DNA of 34,047 bases, taken from NCBI GenBank assembly GCA_964464755.1, contig CAYXGZ010000039.1, forward strand, positions 1 to 34,047, written 5' to 3'. This DNA comes from CAYXGZ01 sp964464755. Lineage in GTDB: Bacteria > Planctomycetota > MHYJ01 > JACPRB01. This document shows, one piece after another, positions 14,746 to 23,333 of the stretch. The translations under genes were made by a program, and so were the position numbers. The notes beneath the pieces are model-generated. The model saw only the letters and a program-made list of their open reading frames with translations. It made no database searches and was not told where the DNA came from. Positions within the stretch are counted from its first letter, which is position 1; each line of letters opens with the position of its first letter.

Positions 14746-16002
14746 TCAGATCCGGACCCGGCTCCAGAGCGCGTAGAGCGCGAAGCCGGTCGCCAGCACG
14801 ATCGCGCAGGCCGGCAGCATCCGCCGGATCACCGTCCAGAGCTCCGCCTGGAAGTACCTCGCCGAGACCACGAGGCAGGAGTGCACCGGGCTGGAGAGCG
14901 TGCCGCAGTAGCCCGAGGCGAAGCCCAGCGCGAGCACCGGGATCGGGTTGTCCGAGGCGCCCGGGTACATGAGGAGCACGGGGAACGTCGTCATCACGTA
15001 AACGATCGTCATCCCCGAGAAGAAGCCGACGGCCGCCGGGAGCAGCACGGCGAGCACGGGCAGCGGCAGGTGCAGGGCGAGGAAGAGGTTCGTGATCCCG
15101 GAGATCGCGCCCGAGCGGGTCATCAGGTCGCCGAACACCGACGCGCCCACGCCCATGGCCATCATGTCGTAGACGCCGCGGTTCGCGAAGACGGCCTTCA
15201 GCAGGCCCTTGAAGCGGAGGTGCCCGCCGAGCAGGGTCCAGAGCGCCGTGTAGCCGAGCCCGATCGACACCGCCGGGACGAGCGCGAGGCCAGCGACGAG
15301 GTGCAGGCCGAAGATCAGCGCGAAGGGGAAGAGGACGACGACGAGGTCGCCCCGGCCGGCGCCCGCGGGGGGCGGTGCCCCGGCGTCGGCGCGGTCCGCG
15401 CGGCGCAGGAAGAGGAAGCCCGCGGCGATCGACACGGCGCAGAGCGCGCCGTGCGCCAGCGCGACGACCCGCGTGTCGCGGTGGATGAACTGCGCCGTGA
15501 AGATCACGCCCGGGTAAAGGGGCCAGGCGTACTCCCAGACGTGGCGGAACCAGTAGTTCACGAGCGCCTTGTCCTCGCGGTCGAGGGGCGTGCCCGCCGC
15601 CCCGGCCTCGACCATCGGCGCCGAGAACAGGGCGCCGCCCGGCATCGGCAGGAAGCCGATCAGCGCGGGCAGCGTCGCCAGCGTCAACCTCGGGTTGCGG
15701 AAGCAGGCCTGGAAGCCGCGGGTCAGGCGCTCGATCTGCTTCGACTCCTGGAGCACGTAGGAGAGGGCGACGATCAGGCCCATGATGCCGACGAGCCGCC
15801 AGGTGGCCGGGGAGCGGAACGTCGCGGCGTCCGCGGTCGCCAGCTGCTCCAGGATCCAGCGGGGCGGGTGACCCATGAGCAGGGCCACGGCGATCCCGCC
15901 CGCCGACAGGGCCGCGCCCATCGGGACGCGGCGCTTCATGGCCCAGACGACGGCGCTGAAGACCGCGACGACCTTCGCGAAGGTCAGGAGGTGGGGCAGC
16001 AA
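14746..16002 (-). CDS. DUF401-family integral membrane protein (permease-like)
   Basis: This encodes 418 residues with about 10 hydrophobic helices. DUF401/TIGR00529 features include LPALIGFLPMPGGALFSAPM and the later ILALGFASGYCGTLSSPVHS-like pore segment (GFASGYCGTLSSPVHSC). The family is related to ion-transporter-superfamily permeases; its substrate is unknown. The start is TTG at 16000-16002, selected because a TTGCAA-N17-TAGGAT promoter lies just upstream on this strand and no earlier Met is in frame close by. It is transcribed divergently from the exported protein at 16085. Confidence 0.85.
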   Translation of the reverse strand: MLPHLLTFAKVVAVFSAVVWAMKRRVPMGAALSAGGIAVALLMGHPPRWILEQLATADAATFRSPATWRLVGIMGLIVALSYVLQESKQIERLTRGFQACFRNPRLTLATLPALIGFLPMPGGALFSAPMVEAGAAGTPLDREDKALVNYWFRHVWEYAWPLYPGVIFTAQFIHRDTRVVALAHGALCAVSIAAGFLFLRRADRADAGAPPPAGAGRGDLVVVLFPFALIFGLHLVAGLALVPAVSIGLGYTALWTLLGGHLRFKGLLKAVFANRGVYDMMAMGVGASVFGDLMTRSGAISGITNLFLALHLPLPVLAVLLPAAVGFFSGMTIVYVMTTFPVLLMYPGASDNPIPVLALGFASGYCGTLSSPVHSCLVVSARYFQAELWTVIRRMLPACAIVLATGFALYALWSRVRI

Positions 16003-16010
16003 GCCGGACG

Positions 16011-16039
16011 ATCCTAGGGCCGCCGGCCCGCCTTTGCAA
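16011..16039 (-). promoter_or_regulatory. Promoter of the DUF401 gene (minus strand)
   Basis: On the minus strand TTGCAA (16034-16039) and TAGGAT (16011-16016) are 17 bases apart. The -10 ends 8 bases before the TTG start, so the mRNA should be nearly leaderless. Its -35 lies 10 bases from that of the divergent promoter at 16050. Confidence 0.72.
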
Positions 16040-16049
16040 CCGGGGGACC

Positions 16050-16078
16050 TTGCGCCTCCTTGGCCTTTGCCCTATATC
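16050..16078 (+). promoter_or_regulatory. Promoter of the exported hypothetical/PHP phosphatase unit
   Basis: TTGCGC (16050-16055) and TATATC (16073-16078) are spaced by 17 bases. The -10 ends 6 bases before the ATG at 16085, so transcription probably starts at or next to the start codon. Confidence 0.75.
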
Positions 16079-16084
16079 AGGGCC

Positions 16085-17179
16085 ATGATCCGTGCGGCGC
16101 TGCTCCTCGGCCTGCTCCTCGCGCAGGAGCCGGCCGCGCTCCCGCTTTCCGCGGCGCACCCCTTCGCGAGCGCGAAGATCACGTACCGGACGCCGGGCGG
16201 CGAGGGCGTCGCCTGGATCCAGGGGACCCAGGCCGTGTTCCGCCGCAGCGAGAAGCGCGGCGCCGCCCCGCTCGAGGAGCGCTGGACGTGGAGCGACGGC
16301 CGGGAGATCCGGACGCTGCACAAGATCGACGGCAAGATCGAGCTCGCGACGGTCCGCCCGCATCCCGGGCGGGACCTCGGCCCGCTGCTCGCCGGGTGGA
16401 CCCCGGAGCGCCGCGCGACGGCCCTCGCCCGCGTGCCCGCCGTCTGGCGCCGCTACTCGCCCGTCTTCGGCCACGCCTTCCTCGGCAGCCCCGTCGACTT
16501 CCTCGGGGGCCGCAGCGACCGCTGGGCGGGCAAGGACTGCGAGGTGTTCCGCTACTCCACGAACTCGAACTGGACCGCCTGGTTCTGGAAGGGGAGCGAC
16601 GTCATCCTGAAGCTCGAGGACTCCGGCCTCGTCCCGTACGAGGCGACGAAGGTCGAGCTCGGCCTGCCCGTCCCCGCGGGGACCTTCGATCCGCCCGCGG
16701 GGGTCGAGTTCAAGCCGGACGAGGAGCTCGGCCGCCGGGAGCTGGACGCCGTGACCGAGTTCCTCGGGCGCGCCGCCGGCGGCACGGCGACCGCGGACTG
16801 CGGCGACCGGAAGTACGCGCTGACCGAGCTCTACGCCTCCGTCGAGGACCGGGAGGACGGCGCCGTCCTCACCGTGGAGACCGAGGACTGCCCCTGGCAC
16901 CTGAAGCTCCGGATCCGCCTCCCCGGCACGCTCGCGGAGTCCGTCGGCAAGCAGGTCACCCGGCCGCGCGCGGACGGCGAGGACGAGGCCGAGCTGAACG
17001 CCTGGGACGACGTCCGCTACGAGGCCGAGCAGGTCTCGGTGAAGGTCGTGAAGGCCGGGGCCGCGGAGGTCGAGCTCGTGCTCGGCGGGGCCTGGAAGCG
17101 GGTCACGGGGGCGGGGCGCAAGCAGGAGCGCGAGGCCGCGGCCGTCTCGGTGCGGCTCAAGGTCCCGTTCCGGCCATGA
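16085..17179 (+). CDS. Exported hypothetical protein, 364 aa
   Basis: The N-terminus MIRAALLLGLLLAQEPAALP is a short signal peptide. The middle resembles outer-membrane lipoprotein-sorting-like beta structures (ASAKITYRTPGGEGVAWIQG, WTWSDGREIRTLHKIDGKIE, KDCEVFRYSTNSNWTAWFWK), but no named family is recognised. Late segments are beta-rich and charged (EAEQVSVKVVKAGAAEVELV). The start is fixed by the promoter six bases upstream. It overlaps the following PHP phosphatase by four bases (ATGA), so the two are translationally coupled. Confidence 0.7.
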   Translation: MIRAALLLGLLLAQEPAALPLSAAHPFASAKITYRTPGGEGVAWIQGTQAVFRRSEKRGAAPLEERWTWSDGREIRTLHKIDGKIELATVRPHPGRDLGPLLAGWTPERRATALARVPAVWRRYSPVFGHAFLGSPVDFLGGRSDRWAGKDCEVFRYSTNSNWTAWFWKGSDVILKLEDSGLVPYEATKVELGLPVPAGTFDPPAGVEFKPDEELGRRELDAVTEFLGRAAGGTATADCGDRKYALTELYASVEDREDGAVLTVETEDCPWHLKLRIRLPGTLAESVGKQVTRPRADGEDEAELNAWDDVRYEAEQVSVKVVKAGAAEVELVLGGAWKRVTGAGRKQEREAAAVSVRLKVPFRP

Positions 17180-17967
17180 GGATCGACTACCACGCCCACA
17201 CGCCGCTCTGCCGGCACGCGGAGGGGCGGCCCGAGGATTACCTCGCCCGCGCGGTGGAGCGGGGCCTCGACGAGTTCGGGATGTCCGACCACTCGCCCAT
17301 GCCGCCCCACTACGACCCCGATTGGCGCATGGAGCGCGCGCAGCTGGGCGAGTACATCGACGGCGTCGAGCGGGCCCGGGCGAAGTTCCCCGGGCTGTCC
17401 GTGAAGCTCGGCCTCGAGGGCGACTTCCACCCGGGGACGGAGGACTACCAGCGCGAGGTGATCGCGGCGCATCCCTGGGACTACGTCATCGGCTCCGTCC
17501 ACTACCTCGGCGACTGGGCCTTCGACAACGCCAAGTACGCCTCGCGCTTCGAGGGGGCCGACCTCCGCACGATTTGGGCCCGGTACTTCGGGCTGGTCGC
17601 CGACCTCGCCCGGTTGCGGATCTTCGACATCGTCGGGCACGTCGACCTCGTGAAGAAGTTCGGGCACCGGCCGGAGGGCCCGGTGGACGATCTCGTGCGG
17701 CCCGCGCTGCGCGAGATCAAGGCCGCGGGCATGGCGATGGAGATCAACACGAGCGGGCTGCGGCGGCCCTGCCGGGAGATCTACCCCTCGCGTCGCATCG
17801 TCGAGCTCGCGTTCGAGCTGGGGATCCCCGTCACGCTCGGCTCGGACGCGCACCGGCCGGAGGAGGTGGGGGCGGGCTTCGACGAGGCCGCGGCGCTGCT
17901 CGCGTCGGTCGGTTACCGCTCCATCGTGCGCTACTCCAAGCGCCGGCCGGAAGCTGTTCCGCTCTAG
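17176..17967 (+). CDS. hisK: Histidinol-phosphatase, PHP type (HisK family)
   Basis: This encodes 263 residues, the HisK length. The PHP metal motifs are MRIDYHAHTPLCRHA (H-x-H), DEFGMSDHSPMPP, LGLEGDFHPG, YVIGSVHYLGDW, IVGHVDLVKKFG and TLGSDAHRPEEVG (D-x-H). The enzyme removes phosphate from L-histidinol phosphate in histidine biosynthesis. Other his genes are not in the window, so the assignment rests on sequence features rather than context. A paralogous PHP phosphatase of similar substrate type cannot be excluded. It starts inside the stop codon of the preceding exported protein. Confidence 0.85.
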   Translation: MRIDYHAHTPLCRHAEGRPEDYLARAVERGLDEFGMSDHSPMPPHYDPDWRMERAQLGEYIDGVERARAKFPGLSVKLGLEGDFHPGTEDYQREVIAAHPWDYVIGSVHYLGDWAFDNAKYASRFEGADLRTIWARYFGLVADLARLRIFDIVGHVDLVKKFGHRPEGPVDDLVRPALREIKAAGMAMEINTSGLRRPCREIYPSRRIVELAFELGIPVTLGSDAHRPEEVGAGFDEAAALLASVGYRSIVRYSKRRPEAVPL

Positions 17968-17983
17968 GCCCGCGGCCTATCAT
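17955..17983 (+). promoter_or_regulatory. Weak candidate promoter of the PII-like gene
   Basis: TATCAT (17978-17983) lies 16 bases before the ATG at 18000, and TGTTCC sits at 17-base spacing but is a poor -35. Unlike the leaderless cases, a GGAGG site (17990-17994) is present. Confidence 0.35.
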
Positions 17984-17999
17984 GGTGGCGGAGGTCCCC

Positions 18000-18302
18000 A
18001 TGAAGATGCTGCTCCTGGTGTACCGCCACTACCTCGAGACCGACGTGCAGGCCCTGCTCCGGAAGCTCGACGTGAAGGGCTTCACGGAGTCGCCGAGGAT
18101 CTACGGCGCGGGCGAGACGGGCACCGCCGACGGGTCGCTGATGAACCCGAGCTACAACTCGATGATCTTCACGGTCATGCCCGACGACCAGATCGACCGC
18201 GTCGTCGCGGCCTTCAAGGAGCTCGTGAAGAACCACAAGGAGGGCTCCGGCCGCCCGGCGCCCCTGCGGGCCTTCATCCTGCCCTGCGTGCCGGCGATTT
18301 GA
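18000..18302 (+). CDS. Small PII-like (ferredoxin-like fold) protein, 100 aa
   Basis: The sequence begins MKMLLLVYRHYLETDVQALL and contains LDVKGFTESPRIYGAGETG and MIFTVMPDDQIDRVVAAFKE. This pattern fits the alpha/beta ferredoxin-like fold of PII-like signalling or metal-related small proteins. It lacks the GlnB uridylylation loop, so it is not a classical nitrogen regulator. The start at 18000 is preferred over the in-frame ATG at 17982 because GGAGG lies 5 bases upstream of it. No partner transporter is adjacent. Confidence 0.65.
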   Translation: MKMLLLVYRHYLETDVQALLRKLDVKGFTESPRIYGAGETGTADGSLMNPSYNSMIFTVMPDDQIDRVVAAFKELVKNHKEGSGRPAPLRAFILPCVPAI

Positions 18303-18336
18303 GCCCCCGGGGCCGCCGGATCGGCGTACCGGGATC

Positions 18337-19194
18337 ATGAGACCGCTGCTCGTCCTGCTGCTGCTCGCGCCCGCCGTGGCCCAGGAGGCCGATCCCGACG
18401 CGCACCGCACCGGCCGATACGCCGCGTCGTACTCCGAGCGCCACCCGACCGCGACGCTCAAGGAGGTGACGCGGCGCTTCGGCTGGGATCCCGCCATGAT
18501 CCGCAAGGAGGATCCCGGCGCGGAGGCCCGGACCCTGGAGGGCGAGACCTTCCAGGTCGAGGTCGCAGCGGGCTACGACCGCGCGAAGCCCGCGGGCGTC
18601 CTCGTGTGGATCTCGGCGGGCGACTCGGGCGTCGCGCCCCGCGAGTGGGGCGCCGTGGCCGCGAAGCGCAACCTGCTGATCGTGGGGGCGGACCGCTGCG
18701 GAAACGACCGCCTCGTCTGGGACCGCGCCCGCCTCGCGATGGACGCGGTGCACAACCTCTCGAAGCGCTACGCCGTCGACCCGAAGCGGATCTACGTCAC
18801 CGGTTACTCCGGCGGCGGCCGCTCCGCGAGCCGGCTCGGGATCTGCTTCCCCGACGTCTTCAGCGGCGGGATCTACCAGTGCGGGATGGACTACTACAAG
18901 GCGATCCCGAACCCGGAGCGCCCGAAGGAGGCCTGGCCCGCCATCTACCCAAAGCCGGCCGGCGAGCTCCTGCGCAAGGCGAGGCTGGAGAGCCGTCACG
19001 TGGCCCTCAACGGCGAGGAGGACGCGAACCTGCCGCCGTCCCGGGCGATGATCGCGGAGATGAAGAAGGAGGGCTACCTCCACGCCGACCTCGTGGTGAT
19101 GACGGGGAAGGGCCACGACTGGGCCGACGCGGAGTGGCTCGACAAGGCGCTCCAGCTGCTCGACGAGCCGGCCCCGCCCCCGAAGAAGAAGTGA
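18337..19194 (+). CDS. Exported alpha/beta-hydrolase (PHB depolymerase/LpqC-like esterase)
   Basis: This encodes 285 residues. The signal peptide is MRPLLVLLLLAPAVAQ. The nucleophile elbow is VTGYSGGGRSASRLG (G-x-S-x-G). NGEEDANLPPSRAM offers the acid, and MTGKGHDWADAEW the catalytic His. The mid-region (PKRIYVTGYSGGG, VDPKR) matches the polyhydroxybutyrate depolymerase/feruloyl-esterase-like group. It probably hydrolyses an ester outside the cytoplasm; the substrate is unknown. The C-terminal tail is PAPPPKKK. It is followed convergently by the WaaP-like kinase gene, with no terminator visible. Confidence 0.8.
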   Translation: MRPLLVLLLLAPAVAQEADPDAHRTGRYAASYSERHPTATLKEVTRRFGWDPAMIRKEDPGAEARTLEGETFQVEVAAGYDRAKPAGVLVWISAGDSGVAPREWGAVAAKRNLLIVGADRCGNDRLVWDRARLAMDAVHNLSKRYAVDPKRIYVTGYSGGGRSASRLGICFPDVFSGGIYQCGMDYYKAIPNPERPKEAWPAIYPKPAGELLRKARLESRHVALNGEEDANLPPSRAMIAEMKKEGYLHADLVVMTGKGHDWADAEWLDKALQLLDEPAPPPKKK

Positions 19195-19195
19195 G

Positions 19196-19969
19196 CTACT
19201 TCTCGGCGTCGCCGGGGTAGTGCCGCCGGCGGTAGGCGTCCACGGCCCGGAGGAAGGCCTTGTCGGCGCGGCCGTAGGCGACGGCGAAACGCCGCCGCTC
19301 GCTCCGGCTCAGCAGCTTCAGCGCGCCCTTGGCGAGCGTGGCGAAATCCCGGACCCGCGCCCGGCCTGGCATCAGGCGGTTCCGCCAGATGTGCGCGAAC
19401 GGCACGTCGATCACCCAGAGCGCGCAGCCGCCCGGCCCCCGCGTCAGCAGCAGGTTCTTGAAGAAGAGCGTGTGCACGAACCAGCCCGCGTCGTGCGCCC
19501 GGCGCAGGGCCCTCGCGAAGTCCTCGATGAGCGTCCGCCGCTCGCGGGCGTCCGGCGGCGGAAAGGGGCAGCGCTCCGGATGCACGGAGAGGTCGCGCAG
19601 GTCGATGGCGCCGGGGATGGCCTCGGTGACCAGGACCGACTCGGCGAGCAGGCCGCCCCGGCGCTCGACGCCCCAGGCGACGGGCGTGGGGACCTTCAGG
19701 CCGAATCGGGCGAGGCCCTCGAGGTTCTCGAACTCCCGCCGCACGCGCGGGGTGACGAGCCAGGTCCGCAGGCGCCAGGCCCCGCGGTAGGCGTAGCGCT
19801 TCACGAAGAGCCGGTGCTCCCCGGCGCGGACCTCGGCGACGACCGAGCGTTCGTCGGGGGAGGGCTCGCCGGGGGCCCATTTCGCGACGGCGTCGGCGAC
19901 CGTGCGGACGCCCTCGCGCTCGAAGGCGGGCCGGAACTCCGGGCGGACGACGAGCCCGCTACTTCCCAT
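19196..19969 (-). CDS. LPS-kinase-like protein (Kdo/WaaP superfamily)
   Basis: This encodes 257 residues. The kinase N-lobe is seen in HRLFVKRYAYRG (K57 as ATP lysine candidate) and TPRVRREFENLEGLARFGLK, and the C-lobe in LRRAHDAGWFVHTLFFKNLL and LWVIDVPFAHIWRNR (D188 as the DFG-like Asp). Family members phosphorylate Kdo or heptose in LPS at the inner membrane. The catalytic loop here reads H166-TLFF-K171-N172 and appears to lack the expected Asp. It overlaps the methyltransferase stop by 11 bases, so the two form an operon. The substrate is inferred from family only. Confidence 0.78.
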   Translation of the reverse strand: MGSSGLVVRPEFRPAFEREGVRTVADAVAKWAPGEPSPDERSVVAEVRAGEHRLFVKRYAYRGAWRLRTWLVTPRVRREFENLEGLARFGLKVPTPVAWGVERRGGLLAESVLVTEAIPGAIDLRDLSVHPERCPFPPPDARERRTLIEDFARALRRAHDAGWFVHTLFFKNLLLTRGPGGCALWVIDVPFAHIWRNRLMPGRARVRDFATLAKGALKLLSRSERRRFAVAYGRADKAFLRAVDAYRRRHYPGDAEK

Positions 19970-20624
19970 CTCCGCCGGCCTTCTTCAGGATGGCGAAGTG
20001 GTGCCCGCTGAAGAGCCGGGCCAGCGGGATCGTCGTGACGAGCTGCAGGCCCGCCGTCTTCATGACGGCCTCGAGCTCCGAGGTCGTCATGGTGATCTTG
20101 GGGCGCTTGCGGTTGAAGAGGCGGCGGAAGCGGCGCAGGACGTTCTTGACCGAGTGCGTGTGGAAGAAGGTCACGACCACCCACTTGCGGCTGACGCGGC
20201 CGAGCTCGCGGAGGAAGAGGTCGCGCTCCCGGGCCTCGGGGATGTGGTGCGTCAGGCGGGCCGAGAAGACGCAGTCGAACGAGCCGTCCTTGTAGGGGAT
20301 GTGGAACGCGGAGGCCTGGACGAGGTTCGGCTGGTAGTCCTCGAGGTTCACCCGCGCGAGCTTGAGCATCTCGCGGGACACGTCGGTCTCGAAGAACTTC
20401 TTCCCGTGCGGGCGGAGGGCGGGGAAGAGGCGGCCGGTGCCGCTGGGGAGGTCGAGGAAGCGCTCGTGGCCGCCCCCGACGATCTCGAAGATCTTGTCGA
20501 GGACCCGGTATTCCTTCCGGTGCGAGAGCCGCTTGATCCACTCCTTCTCGTACTTCACGTTGTACGAGGCGGCCCCCTCGGGGCTCTGGTACTTCTCGAT
20601 GACGCGCCGTTCCATGGGTGGCAT
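19959..20624 (-). CDS. Class I SAM-dependent methyltransferase
   Basis: This encodes 221 residues. Motif I is HERFLDLPSGTGRLFPALRP, followed by FFETDVSREMLKLAR (acidic residue for the SAM ribose) and DGSFDCVFSARLTHHIPEA (motif IV region). A basic C-terminal section (NVLRRFRRLFNRKRPKITMT) may bind an anionic substrate. The substrate is not identifiable. Coupling to an LPS-kinase-like gene suggests an envelope glycolipid or polysaccharide. The start is ATG at 20622-20624; the Met four residues later (20613-20615) is an alternative. It is divergent from the kinase-TPR gene. Confidence 0.8.
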   Translation of the reverse strand: MPPMERRVIEKYQSPEGAASYNVKYEKEWIKRLSHRKEYRVLDKIFEIVGGGHERFLDLPSGTGRLFPALRPHGKKFFETDVSREMLKLARVNLEDYQPNLVQASAFHIPYKDGSFDCVFSARLTHHIPEARERDLFLRELGRVSRKWVVVTFFHTHSVKNVLRRFRRLFNRKRPKITMTTSELEAVMKTAGLQLVTTIPLARLFSGHHFAILKKAGGDGK

Positions 20625-20690
20625 TCAACCATATCGGCCCGGGGGCGTCCACGGGTGCCGTTTGTCCGGGGAACCGTGCATAATCTGGGG

Positions 20691-23279
20691 ATGGCCGACG
20701 CCGGGATGCCTCCGGAGGTGCGGGACGCCGCCTCCCTGCCCGCGAACCGGGTGGGGCGCTACGTCCGCTGCACCCGCCTCGGGTCGGGGGGCATGGGCGA
20801 GGTCTGGAAGGCCTTGGACGTCCCGCTGCACCGCTGGGTCTCGCTCAAGTTCCTCAAGGGCGACGACCCGGACGAGCTCCGGCGCTTCGAGCGCGAGGCC
20901 CGCACCGCCGCGAACCTCAACCACCCGGGCATCGCCGCCATCCACGAGGTCGGGGTCCACCAGGGCCGGCCGTTCCTCGCGATGCAGTACGTCGAGGGCG
21001 TGCCGCTCTCCGAAGTGCGGGGGGACTACCGCCTCCGGGCCCGCCTCGTCCGCGACGCCGCGAGGGCCCTGCACCACGCGCACCGGGCCGGCGTCATCCA
21101 CCGCGACGTGAAGCCCGCGAACCTGATGGCCGAGCAGGGGGCGGAGGGCCGGGTCGTCGTCGTGGACTTCGGCCTCGCCCGGCAGGCGGCCGCCGCGAGC
21201 TCGATGTCCGCGGACGCCATCCTCGGCACCCCGGCCTACATGGCCCCGGAGCAGGCGGGGGGGCACGCGGAGCTCATGGGCCCGTCGGTCGACATCTACG
21301 CGCTCGGCGCGACGCTCTACCACCTGCTCGCCGGCCGGCCCCCGTTCGAGGGGCCGACCGTGCTCGCGATCCTCAAGAAGGTGATCGACGACGACCCGCT
21401 GCCGCCCCGGCGCCGCCAGCCCAAGATCCCCGTCGACCTCGAGACCATCGTGATGAAGTGCCTCGAGAAGGACCCGGCCCGGCGCTACGCGGACGCCGAG
21501 GCCCTCGCCGCCGACCTCGACCGCTGGCTGGCCGGGCAACCGATCTCGGCCCGCGGGCAGGGCGGCGCGACCCGGGCGGTCCGGTGGATGCGCCGCCGCG
21601 CCCTCGCCTTCGGCGCGTCCTCGCTGCTCGTCGTCCTCGGTCTCGCGGCCTGGTACTTCGCCTCCCGGTGGAAATCCGCGGAGGGCGAGACGGGCTCGAC
21701 CCGCTCCCGCCTCGAGTGGACCCGCCTGGTCTCCGCCGCGGAACGGGACCTCGACGTGCTGCGGATGAAGGCCTACCTCCCGGACTTCCGCCTCGACGCC
21801 CGCGAGCTGGAGTCCTACGAGAAGCTGGCCGAGTCGATCCACGCCGGGATGAAGACCCACGGCCCGTCCGCGGACGGCTGGTTCCTCGTCGCGCGCTGCC
21901 GCGAGGCGACGATGGACTACGCCCGGGCCGAGGAGGCCTACGACCGGGCCTTGGGCCTGGATCGCGACCACGCGCGCTCCCTCGTCGCGCTCGGCCGGCT
22001 CCGCCTCGAGCGGGCCTTCCTCCGGCGCCGCATGGAGCTGGTCTGGAATCCCGATCCGGTCGAGTTCGAACGCCAGGCGGAGTCGGCGGCGCTGCTCGTG
22101 CGGCGGGCCGCCAAGGCCGAGCGCACGGCGGACCTGGAGTTCGAGCTGGACGTGGCCGAGGCCTGGTTCGGGGGGCTCAAGGGCGGGTTCAAGGACGTCG
22201 AGGGCCGCCTCCTCGAGAAATGGAAGGGGCGTCCCTTCGTCGAGGAGTTCCTCGTCGTCCGCTTCCTGGCCACCTACGAGCCCGCGGTGGGGGCCGAGGT
22301 GGTCCGCCGCGTCCCGTCCTGGGCCAAGGGCTGGTTCTGGACCTCGGTCACGCCACCTCACGGCTCGCGGGCGGGCTTCGATCGCACCCTCAGGATCCAG
22401 CCCCGCTTCGACATGGCCCTCGTGCTGCGGAGCCACCTGCTGGAGCTCGAGGGGAAATGCGAGGCCGCCCTCGCCGACGTCGACCAGGTGCTCGCGCGCG
22501 ATCCGGCCAACATCTGGGCGCTGGCCAACCGCACCGCGATCCTGTTCCGGCTGGGGCGGCGGGCCGAGGCCAGGGCCGCGGCCCTCAAGGCCCTGGAGAT
22601 CGATCCGGGATTCCCGCCCGCCTGCGTGAACCTGGGCCTGATCCACCACTCGGAAGGCGACCTCGTGAACGCCGAGATCCTGTACGGCCGGGCCCTGGTC
22701 CGGGGCCCCGCGTACGCGGCGGCGCTCGGGCATCTCGCGAACGCCCAGGTCGGCCTCCAGCGCTGGCAGGCGGCGATCGACACGGCCAACCGGGCGCTCG
22801 CGATCGATCCCGATGAAATCCAAGCCCTCCGGTCGAGGGCCAGCGGCCTCCGGATGCTCGGGGATTTCGGGGCCGCCCGGGCGGACTACGACGCGGCGCT
22901 GCTGCTGGACCCCTCCGACGTGCGGACCTGGGTGAACCGGGCTGTGCTCCGGGGCCTGATGCGGGACAACGCGGGGGCGGAATCCGACCTGGATCGGGCC
23001 CTCGAGCTGGCCCCCTCGGACATCGAGGCCCGGGGGTACCGGGCCCAGGCCCGGCTCTTCGGGGGCAACGCGGCGGGCGCCCTCGCCGACGCCGAGGTCG
23101 TGATCGGGGCCGACCCGAAGGGACCCCTGGGCTGGTACGTCCGCGGCTGCATCCGGGGCGACCAGAGGCGACGCGCCGAGGCCCTCGCCGACTTCGTCAA
23201 GGCCCTGGAGGTCGCCCCCCGGGACTGGGATCGACGCGCGGAGGTCGAGCGGTTCATCGAGATGCTCCGCGGCCCCTGA
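20691..23279 (+). CDS. Ser/Thr protein kinase with transmembrane helix and TPR domain
   Basis: This encodes 862 residues. The kinase domain (about residues 20-285) is complete: LGSGGMGEVWKA glycine loop, K53 in VSLKFLKG, H137-R138-D139 in VIHRDVKPANL, D159-F-G, and GTPAYMAPEQAGG. A membrane helix follows (LAFGASSLLVVLGLAAWYF, about 303-322). The outer part contains many TPRs from about residue 385 onward, e.g. YARAEEAYDRALGLDRDHAR and ADYDAALLLDPSDVRTWVNR. This is the common PknB-like receptor-kinase plan of Planctomycetota and Acidobacteriota. Signal and targets are unknown. CATAATCT sits just before the ATG and may be its -10 box, but no matching -35 is clear. Confidence 0.92.
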   Translation: MADAGMPPEVRDAASLPANRVGRYVRCTRLGSGGMGEVWKALDVPLHRWVSLKFLKGDDPDELRRFEREARTAANLNHPGIAAIHEVGVHQGRPFLAMQYVEGVPLSEVRGDYRLRARLVRDAARALHHAHRAGVIHRDVKPANLMAEQGAEGRVVVVDFGLARQAAAASSMSADAILGTPAYMAPEQAGGHAELMGPSVDIYALGATLYHLLAGRPPFEGPTVLAILKKVIDDDPLPPRRRQPKIPVDLETIVMKCLEKDPARRYADAEALAADLDRWLAGQPISARGQGGATRAVRWMRRRALAFGASSLLVVLGLAAWYFASRWKSAEGETGSTRSRLEWTRLVSAAERDLDVLRMKAYLPDFRLDARELESYEKLAESIHAGMKTHGPSADGWFLVARCREATMDYARAEEAYDRALGLDRDHARSLVALGRLRLERAFLRRRMELVWNPDPVEFERQAESAALLVRRAAKAERTADLEFELDVAEAWFGGLKGGFKDVEGRLLEKWKGRPFVEEFLVVRFLATYEPAVGAEVVRRVPSWAKGWFWTSVTPPHGSRAGFDRTLRIQPRFDMALVLRSHLLELEGKCEAALADVDQVLARDPANIWALANRTAILFRLGRRAEARAAALKALEIDPGFPPACVNLGLIHHSEGDLVNAEILYGRALVRGPAYAAALGHLANAQVGLQRWQAAIDTANRALAIDPDEIQALRSRASGLRMLGDFGAARADYDAALLLDPSDVRTWVNRAVLRGLMRDNAGAESDLDRALELAPSDIEARGYRAQARLFGGNAAGALADAEVVIGADPKGPLGWYVRGCIRGDQRRRAEALADFVKALEVAPRDWDRRAEVERFIEMLRGP

Positions 23280-23318
23280 CGCCGGCCGTCCCCGGAGGTA
23301 GGCCGCCGTCCCCGGTTC

Positions 23319-23327
23319 TGGTACCTT
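23319..23327 (+). promoter_or_regulatory. Extended -10 promoter of mutL
   Basis: TGGTACCTT is an extended -10 (TG-n-TACCTT) ending 6 bases before the GTG start at 23334. No good -35 is present, which is tolerated by extended -10 promoters. It again predicts a leaderless mRNA. Confidence 0.55.
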
Positions 23328-23333
23328 TTCCCC

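Noticed and set aside
23285..23315. Direct repeat GCCGTCCCCGG at 23285-23295 and 23305-23315 before mutL
   Set aside because: Two 11-base copies 20 bases apart in a short GC-rich gap are weak evidence for an operator; the mutL -10 box is separate from them.
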